The position numbers and the translations under genes are program-made. Shown here one piece after another: positions 40,867 to 45,872 of a stretch of DNA of 45,872 nucleotides. The notes beneath the pieces were generated by a model. The model made no database searches and was not told the origin of the DNA. It saw only the letters and a list, made by a program, of their open reading frames with translations. Source of the DNA: an uncultured Flavobacterium sp. (lineage in GTDB: Bacteria; Bacteroidota; Bacteroidia; Flavobacteriales; Flavobacteriaceae); contig NZ_CALFIG010000274.1 in NCBI RefSeq assembly GCF_937876455.1, positions 1-45,872 on the forward strand, in the 5' to 3' direction. Each line of letters begins with the position of its first letter. Position 1 is the stretch's first letter.

Positions 40867-43800
40867 TTAATTTATAGTTTGATATAATATTTGAATAATT
40901 CCATCATTATAGGATTTTACCTTATCTAAATAATCCAGTCTTGATTCTAAGGCTTGGTTCATAATCCATGACCATTCCATATAATTAATTTCGCCTTTTA
41001 GCATTTGATTAGTTGCTGTGATAATCATAGATTTTGACCCTGGCAATACGTTATCTTCATAATTCTTTAAAATTAATTCATCATTTTGTCTTTTATTTTC
41101 AAATATTTGCAAATTATTTTCAAGTTCCTTTTTTTGTAAAACCATTTGATTTTCTAAAATTTCACCCTGTATTTTATAGGCTTCTCTTTTTGCTTTATTA
41201 GCCCCTGTGAAAATTGGAATTCCAAGATTTAACTGAAATGATTGAAACCTGTTACTTCCTGAATACAACACTTCATCTGCCCCCATCCCTTTCATTGTCA
41301 TACTATAATATCCCGCAGTAATTTCAGGTATTAGAGAGGCTTTTTCAATTTTGATAGCGGCTTCATTTGCTATTTTTTCTTTTTCAAGTCGTTGAAGCTG
41401 ACTGTTTTTTAACAGAAAATCAGTTACATCTGCCGATGCTATTTTTAAATCAAAATAATCCGGTAAAAACAGATTTTTTGTTTGTAACAAATACTGTAAT
41501 TGAAGCTGCAATTCGAATATTTGTTCTTGGTTTCGTTTCCTGTCGGCTGCTATTTTAGCTACCGCTAATTCGGCACCATTTTTTTCCAAATGATTTGTTT
41601 CGCCTAATTTTAAACGAAGTTTTGCTTTACTTAAAAACTCTTTATAAATAGAGTCTGTGTGTTGTAAAACTTTTTCTCGTTCTACAACATAAATCAAATC
41701 ATAATACGTTTGGGATATGTTTCTTTTTAGTTCATTTTCAGCAACTTTGTAATTGAGTATGGCCAATTCACTTTGTGCTTGAAACCAATTTTTTTTCTTT
41801 GCATTTAAAAATGGGAAACTAATGTTTTGGGTAATTCCAATTCGATTATCGTTGTAAGCGCTATTCAATTGGCCATATTCTCCAACAATATTTAACGAAG
41901 GAATTTCATTAGCTGACTTGATTAAAACCTTAGTTGCTTCGGCTCGTTGGCTTTCATTTTTAATGGTAAGGTTAGTAGCAATTCCTTGTTCTAAAGCCTG
42001 TTTAAGTGTAATTTTAGTTTGGGCAGAACCCATATAGCAAAATAATAAAACTAAGGTAGTGATCCCGTTTTTTGGAAGTGTTATGGTTGATTTTTTTTCA
42101 AAAAGCATATACAATATTGGTAAAATGAATAACGTTAAAAAAGTAGCAATTAATAAGCCACCTATTACTACTGTTGCAAGAGGTCTTTGAACTTCAGCTC
42201 CTGCGCCATTGCTAACAGCCATAGGCAAAAAGCCCAATGAAGCTACAAAAGCTGTCATGAGTATAGGTCTTAATCGCTTTTTTGTTCCATGTAAAACGAT
42301 TTCTTTTACATCAGTTAGTCCGCTTCTTTTTTGTGCATTAAATTCTGCAATTAATACAATCCCATTTAAAACGGCCACACCAAAAAGCGCAATAAAACCA
42401 ACGCCTGCACTAATACTAAAAGGCATCTCTCTTGCCACTAAAAACAATATGCCGCCAATAGTAGATAATGGAATGGCCGTATAAATAAGTAAAGCTTGTT
42501 TAACAGACTTGAAGGCAAAATACAACATTAAAAATATCAATAACAACGATACTGGTACGGCTATCATTAACCTATTTTTTGCCGCATTTAAATTTTCAAA
42601 GCTTCCTCCATACGTGATATAATAACCCGCTGGAAATTTGATTTTTTGTTCTACCTTAGTTTTCATCTCTTCAACTAAAGACTGTACATCTCTTTCGTGA
42701 ATGTTAAAGCCTACAACTATTCTTCTTTTAGTATCTTCTCTTTGAATTTGATTTGGTCCATTGATTATCTTTACATCTGCCACAACGTGTAGTGGTATTT
42801 GAATGCCTGTAGAAGTAGGAATCAATACATTTTGAATGTCTTCTACATTTTGTTTTTGATCTGATTGTAAACGTACAACAACATCAAACCTGCGTTCTCC
42901 TTCAAAAAGCAACCCGCTACTTTGTCCTGCAAATGAAGCGTTTACTACTTTATTAATAGCCTCTACATTTAAGTGGTACTGAGCAATAACTGCGCGTTTA
43001 TAAGTAATAACGACCTGAGGCATACCTCCTACTGGTTCTACATATACATCTTTTGCTCCTTCAACCGTCTGTACAATTTTTCCAATTTTTGCGGCATATT
43101 TAGCTAATGTATCTAAATCTTCACCATATAGTTTACAAACAACATCTTGTCTTGCTCCCGTCATTAATTCATTGAAGCGCATTTGTACGGGGTACTGAAA
43201 ACCTGCTGTAATTCCTGGAACTGCTTTTAATGCTTCACTCATTTTGGCTGATAGTTCGTTAAACGTTTTGGCTGAAGTCCATTCACTTTTATCCTTCAAA
43301 ATAACCATCATGTCGCTTGCTTCCATAGGCATAGGATCTGTGGGTACTTCTCCACTTCCTATCTTCGTTACCACTTTTTCAACTTCAGGAAATTGGGTTT
43401 TTAGGATATGAGCGGCTTTCTGTGTTGCAGCAATAGTTGTGGGTATGTTACTGCCTGTAAGTACGCGTGTATCTACCGCAAAATCTCCTTCTTCTAATGC
43501 AGGAATAAATTCACCTCCTAATTGACTCATACTAATAAGTGCTGTAATAAATGTAAAGCCTGTAATTAGTAGTATCTTTCTTTTATTTTGCAGTGCCTGT
43601 ATTAATCTAGTTTGATACATTCGCTCTAAATACGTCATCATTCGTTCTGAAAAATGCTTGGGGTTGTAGGTTATATTTTTCAAGACAAGTGCACTCATCA
43701 TTGGAATATAGGTTAATGAGAGAATAAAAGCCCCTATTAATGCAAAAGCAACTGTTTGTGCCATGGGCTTAAACATTTTTCCTTCTATACCTTGTAAAGA

Positions 43801-45198
43801 AAAAATAGGCAAATACACAATTAATATGATTATTTGACCGAAAACAGCGCTATTCATCATTTTTTTAGCGGAAGATTTTACTTCACTATCTACATTTTCT
43901 TGCGTTAATGCCGCAGCCTTTTCTTTTTTATGATGGCTAAATATTTGATGCACAACGGCTTCTACAATAATTACAGCTCCATCTACAATAAGACCAAAAT
44001 CCAACGCGCCTAAACTCATCAGATTGCCGCTAACGCCAAATATATTCATCATAATAATGGCAAAAAGCATCGCTAACGGAATTACCGACGCTACGAGTAA
44101 ACCCGCTCTAAAATTTCCTAAAAAAAGAACCAAAACAAAAATAACGATAAGTGCACCTTCAAGTAAATTCTTTTCTACCGTTCCAATGGCATTATTTACC
44201 ATTTTAGTGCGGTCAAGAAAAGGTTCAACAACAACACCTTCGGGCAGCGTTTTTTGAATTTGTTGAATCCGCTCCTTTACATTTTTAATTACTTCACTAC
44301 TGTTAGCCCCTTTTAGCATCATTACAATGGCTCCAGAAACTTCTCCTTTATCATCATAACACATGGCGCCATATCGTGTAGCAAAACCGTCTTTTACTTC
44401 GGCAACATCTTTAATTAACAAAGGTATTTTTGACGGTGTTTCTATCGGTGTGTTCTCAATATCTTCTTTAGACGTAAATAATCCTTCGCTTCGAATAAAT
44501 AAAACAGAGGCTTCTTTTTCAATATAGGCGCCCCCCGTGTTTTGGTTGTTCTTCTCTAGTGCATTAAAAACATCAGTAATTGTAATGCCATTAGCATGAA
44601 GTTTATTTGGCTGAATACTAATTTCTAGTTGTTTTAGTTTTCCGCCAAAACTACTCACTTCTGCTACTCCTTTTACACCTAAAAGCTGTCTTTTTACTAT
44701 CCAATCTTGAATAGTGCGTAAGGCTGTTTCATCATATTTTTTTTCATAGCCTTCTTTGGCACGAACTACATATTGATATATTTCTCCTAAACCAGTAGAA
44801 ACAGGACCTAATTCTGGCGTACCCATGCCCTGAGGAAGTTGATTTTGTACTTGTTGCAATCGTTCTGCCACTTGTTGTCTTGCCCAATAAACATCTACAT
44901 CATCTTCAAAGACAATAGTTACTAACGAAAGACCAAAACGAGAAAAACTCCTAATTTCTTTTAAGCCAGGAATATTAGTATTGACTTGCTCTATCGGAAA
45001 AGTAATTAATCGTTCAATATCGGTTGCGCCAAATGATGGGGCAATCGTAATAACTTGAACTTGATTGTTTGTAATATCAGGTACGGCATCTATAGGCAAT
45101 TTTTGAACATTATAAATACCAAATCCAATAAGTGCGAAGGTAAACAACGCAATGATGAGTTTATTCTTTACAGAAAACTCAATAATTTTATTTAACAT
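40867..45198 (-). CDS. CusA/CzcA-type heavy-metal RND pump fused to a TolC-like outer-membrane factor
   Basis: The 1443-residue product joins two parts. Residues 1 to about 1040 are a complete heavy-metal RND exporter: KLPIDAVPDITNNQVQV, helix-4 motif DFGLIVDGAVIIVEAVVH, GEVPTDPMPMEASDMMV in the porter region, and ILFLVAREMPFSIS with TAFVASLGFLPMAVS. After the last helix comes a hydrophobic segment ending MGSAQ (about 1044-1060) that looks like an internal signal peptide. Residues 1062-1443 form the TolC-like outer-membrane factor with its coiled-coil repeats. Substrate could be Co/Zn/Cd or Cu/Ag; the sequence does not decide. The adaptor gene follows. Confidence 0.94.
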   Translation of the reverse strand: MLNKIIEFSVKNKLIIALFTFALIGFGIYNVQKLPIDAVPDITNNQVQVITIAPSFGATDIERLITFPIEQVNTNIPGLKEIRSFSRFGLSLVTIVFEDDVDVYWARQQVAERLQQVQNQLPQGMGTPELGPVSTGLGEIYQYVVRAKEGYEKKYDETALRTIQDWIVKRQLLGVKGVAEVSSFGGKLKQLEISIQPNKLHANGITITDVFNALEKNNQNTGGAYIEKEASVLFIRSEGLFTSKEDIENTPIETPSKIPLLIKDVAEVKDGFATRYGAMCYDDKGEVSGAIVMMLKGANSSEVIKNVKERIQQIQKTLPEGVVVEPFLDRTKMVNNAIGTVEKNLLEGALIVIFVLVLFLGNFRAGLLVASVIPLAMLFAIIMMNIFGVSGNLMSLGALDFGLIVDGAVIIVEAVVHQIFSHHKKEKAAALTQENVDSEVKSSAKKMMNSAVFGQIIILIVYLPIFSLQGIEGKMFKPMAQTVAFALIGAFILSLTYIPMMSALVLKNITYNPKHFSERMMTYLERMYQTRLIQALQNKRKILLITGFTFITALISMSQLGGEFIPALEEGDFAVDTRVLTGSNIPTTIAATQKAAHILKTQFPEVEKVVTKIGSGEVPTDPMPMEASDMMVILKDKSEWTSAKTFNELSAKMSEALKAVPGITAGFQYPVQMRFNELMTGARQDVVCKLYGEDLDTLAKYAAKIGKIVQTVEGAKDVYVEPVGGMPQVVITYKRAVIAQYHLNVEAINKVVNASFAGQSSGLLFEGERRFDVVVRLQSDQKQNVEDIQNVLIPTSTGIQIPLHVVADVKIINGPNQIQREDTKRRIVVGFNIHERDVQSLVEEMKTKVEQKIKFPAGYYITYGGSFENLNAAKNRLMIAVPVSLLLIFLMLYFAFKSVKQALLIYTAIPLSTIGGILFLVAREMPFSISAGVGFIALFGVAVLNGIVLIAEFNAQKRSGLTDVKEIVLHGTKKRLRPILMTAFVASLGFLPMAVSNGAGAEVQRPLATVVIGGLLIATFLTLFILPILYMLFEKKSTITLPKNGITTLVLLFCYMGSAQTKITLKQALEQGIATNLTIKNESQRAEATKVLIKSANEIPSLNIVGEYGQLNSAYNDNRIGITQNISFPFLNAKKKNWFQAQSELAILNYKVAENELKRNISQTYYDLIYVVEREKVLQHTDSIYKEFLSKAKLRLKLGETNHLEKNGAELAVAKIAADRKRNQEQIFELQLQLQYLLQTKNLFLPDYFDLKIASADVTDFLLKNSQLQRLEKEKIANEAAIKIEKASLIPEITAGYYSMTMKGMGADEVLYSGSNRFQSFQLNLGIPIFTGANKAKREAYKIQGEILENQMVLQKKELENNLQIFENKRQNDELILKNYEDNVLPGSKSMIITATNQMLKGEINYMEWSWIMNQALESRLDYLDKVKSYNDGIIQILYQTIN

Positions 45199-45229
45199 AG
45201 AATTTTTGCTTAACTAATTAATACTACTT

Positions 45230-45241
45230 GACAATTTTGTC
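45230..45241. repeat. Short palindrome GACAATTTTGTC before the RND pump
   Basis: A 12-base perfect palindrome in the 52-base gap between the small exported protein and the pump. It could be an operator or a weak attenuator; there is no T tract. Confidence 0.3.
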
Positions 45242-45250
45242 TGATTCGTG

Positions 45251-45634
45251 TTAAGCAATTTTTGGCGGTTGCCAGATAGATTTTAAATAATTTGATTCTA
45301 AAACTTGACTTTTACTCACGATAATAGAACCATCTGTTTTTATACTCGGTAGTGTTTCAAAAAAAACGTAGCCATTTGGGAGTGTAACCATCAAATTAGG
45401 ATGATTGTCTTGCATATTCTTAAAAGGTAATTGCATGTCGTGTTTACTATCTGCATCCATGTGACTACCATTCAAATAATGCATTTCTAAAAATGAAAGC
45501 AAAGATAATTCTTTGTCGGCATCTTTATGAGCTAAATAATGTTCCACCAGCAAAGGCATTTTCAACAACTGATGTACTTCGGTCATTGAAAACACGTATA
45601 TGCTTACTAATGCTATGGCTATATATTTTCTCAT
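45251..45634 (-). CDS. Small exported H/M/D-rich protein of the efflux operon
   Basis: A 127-residue protein with an N-terminal hydrophobic signal (MRKYIAIALVSIYVFSMTEV). The centre is rich in His, Met and Asp: VEHYLAHKDADKE, MHYLNGSHMDADSKHDMQLPFK. Such a composition suits periplasmic metal binding or chaperoning, and the gene comes first in the pump-adaptor operon. I recognise no named family. ATG 45634 is preferred to 45643 because a TAAATTTG core (45648-45641) ends six bases before it, so the transcript would be almost leaderless. Confidence 0.7.
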   Translation of the reverse strand: MRKYIAIALVSIYVFSMTEVHQLLKMPLLVEHYLAHKDADKELSLLSFLEMHYLNGSHMDADSKHDMQLPFKNMQDNHPNLMVTLPNGYVFFETLPSIKTDGSIIVSKSQVLESNYLKSIWQPPKIA

Positions 45635-45640
45635 TTGATG

Positions 45641-45648
45641 CAAATTTA
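45641..45648 (-). promoter_or_regulatory. Promoter core TAAATTTG of the metal-efflux operon
   Basis: Minus-strand TAAATTTG, six bases before the ATG at 45634. No TTG element at 17-23 bases. It overlaps the alternative start at 45643. Confidence 0.45.
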
Positions 45649-45723
45649 AAAAATAATTAAAGTAATTAACATTAATTTTTTCTTAAATAATTTAAACCTT
45701 ATTTTTACAAAAAAATAATTATG

Positions 45724-45823
45724 TATATATGAAATCGCTATAAACAAAATTGTTTGCTTACGCAAACACCTATGATTAAAATGCGATACCATATGGTACC
45801 GCTAACAAATATAATTTAAACAT
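45724..45823 (+). promoter_or_regulatory. Leader region before the cyclase-like gene, with hairpins
   Basis: It contains TGAAATCGCTATAAACAAAA (45730-45749), ACC-TATGA, GCGATA (45783-45788), TAACAAATA (45803-45811) and ACATATG, matching the adaptor leader. There is a 7-base hairpin TGTTTGC/GCAAACA (45751-45768). The near-perfect palindrome CGATACCATATGGTACCG (45783-45800 region) forms another. No TAnnTTTG core was seen. Confidence 0.5.
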
Positions 45824-45872
45824 ATGAAACACTACGATTTTATTTTTACGGGTGGAGGACTTTCTGCTTAGA
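45824..45872 (+). CDS. 5' end of a probable lycopene-cyclase-like FAD/NAD-binding protein (interrupted)
   Basis: From ATG 45824 the first 15 codons read MKHYDFIFTGGGLSA, the opening strand and GxGxxA-type dinucleotide-binding loop typical of lycopene cyclases of Bacteroidota. The next codon is TAG (45869-45871), so the frame stops just before the window ends. Family members continue A-L here; a single missing T (GCT-TTA) would restore that. A contig-end error is a plausible explanation, a real nonsense or frameshift mutation is possible. No other carotenoid gene is in the window. Confidence 0.5.

Noticed and set aside
45783..45800. Restriction-site-like palindrome as a meaningful feature on its own
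   Set aside because: The CCATATGG/GGTACC core alone could be chance in A+T-rich DNA; it is reported only as part of the shared leader pattern.

Overview
This window looks like chromosomal DNA of a member of the Flavobacteriaceae, most likely Flavobacterium or a close relative. The evidence is the strong A+T bias, repeated promoter cores of the Bacteroidota type (TAnnTTTG, sometimes with TTG 17-23 bases upstream), a tRNA gene without encoded CCA, and lineage-typical genes: the type IX secretion/gliding lipoprotein SprE (PorW), a bactofilin, a short-chain-type threonine dehydrogenase, TonB receptors with a carboxypeptidase-regulatory domain, and a heavy-metal RND pump fused to its outer-membrane factor. 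No ribosomal RNA operon, complete insertion sequence, phage or CRISPR array was seen.

Layout. 0.1-7.2 kb (minus strand): bactofilin, SprE, Mfd and a small lipoprotein. 7.4-10.5 kb: threonine dehydrogenase (+), facing an rbfA / LolC-E-type permease / NTF2-like lipoprotein operon (-). 10.5-16.8 kb: methylmalonyl-CoA epimerase, a CAT-anticodon tRNA, riboflavin synthase, pdxA, then yceD-rpmF-fabH-accB-accC for ribosome and fatty acid synthesis. 16.8-22.7 kb: an unassigned regulatory-looking protein, YraN, an LD-carboxypeptidase, MetRS, a HAD phosphatase, a CAT-fold acyltransferase and a short SSB. 22.7-24.5 kb: a frameshifted four-helix-bundle gene inside inverted repeats, a small zinc-finger protein and a YeeZ-like epimerase. 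24.5-30.6 kb: a TonB receptor with two surface-type lipoproteins and a divergent secreted nuclease-like protein, proposed here as one nutrient-capture locus. 30.6-32.8 kb: 3-hydroxyanthranilate dioxygenase and an ALDH7-type dehydrogenase. 32.8-35.2 kb: an orphan membrane protein surrounded by dispersed palindromic repeats, a PhnA-like protein that has lost its zinc ligands, and a calcineurin-type phosphatase. 35.3-45.6 kb: metal homeostasis, with FeoA, FeoB, a 40-residue Cys-rich membrane peptide, a putative outer-membrane protein, a ZIP transporter, and an efflux module (H/M-rich small exported protein, RND-outer-membrane-factor fusion, adaptor). The right edge holds the first codons of a probable lycopene cyclase, interrupted by a TAG.

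The least expected signals are: two roughly 100-base leader regions, 5 kb apart and on opposite strands, that share several motifs at nearly the same distances from their start codons (before the efflux adaptor and before the cyclase-like gene); the broken four-helix-bundle gene with its 18-base inverted repeats next to ssb; the TonB receptor / DUF5689-type / jelly-roll-type lipoprotein / nuclease locus; and repeat-like DNA apparently absorbed into the metG reading frame. Assignments come from reading motifs and family knowledge only; no database search was run.
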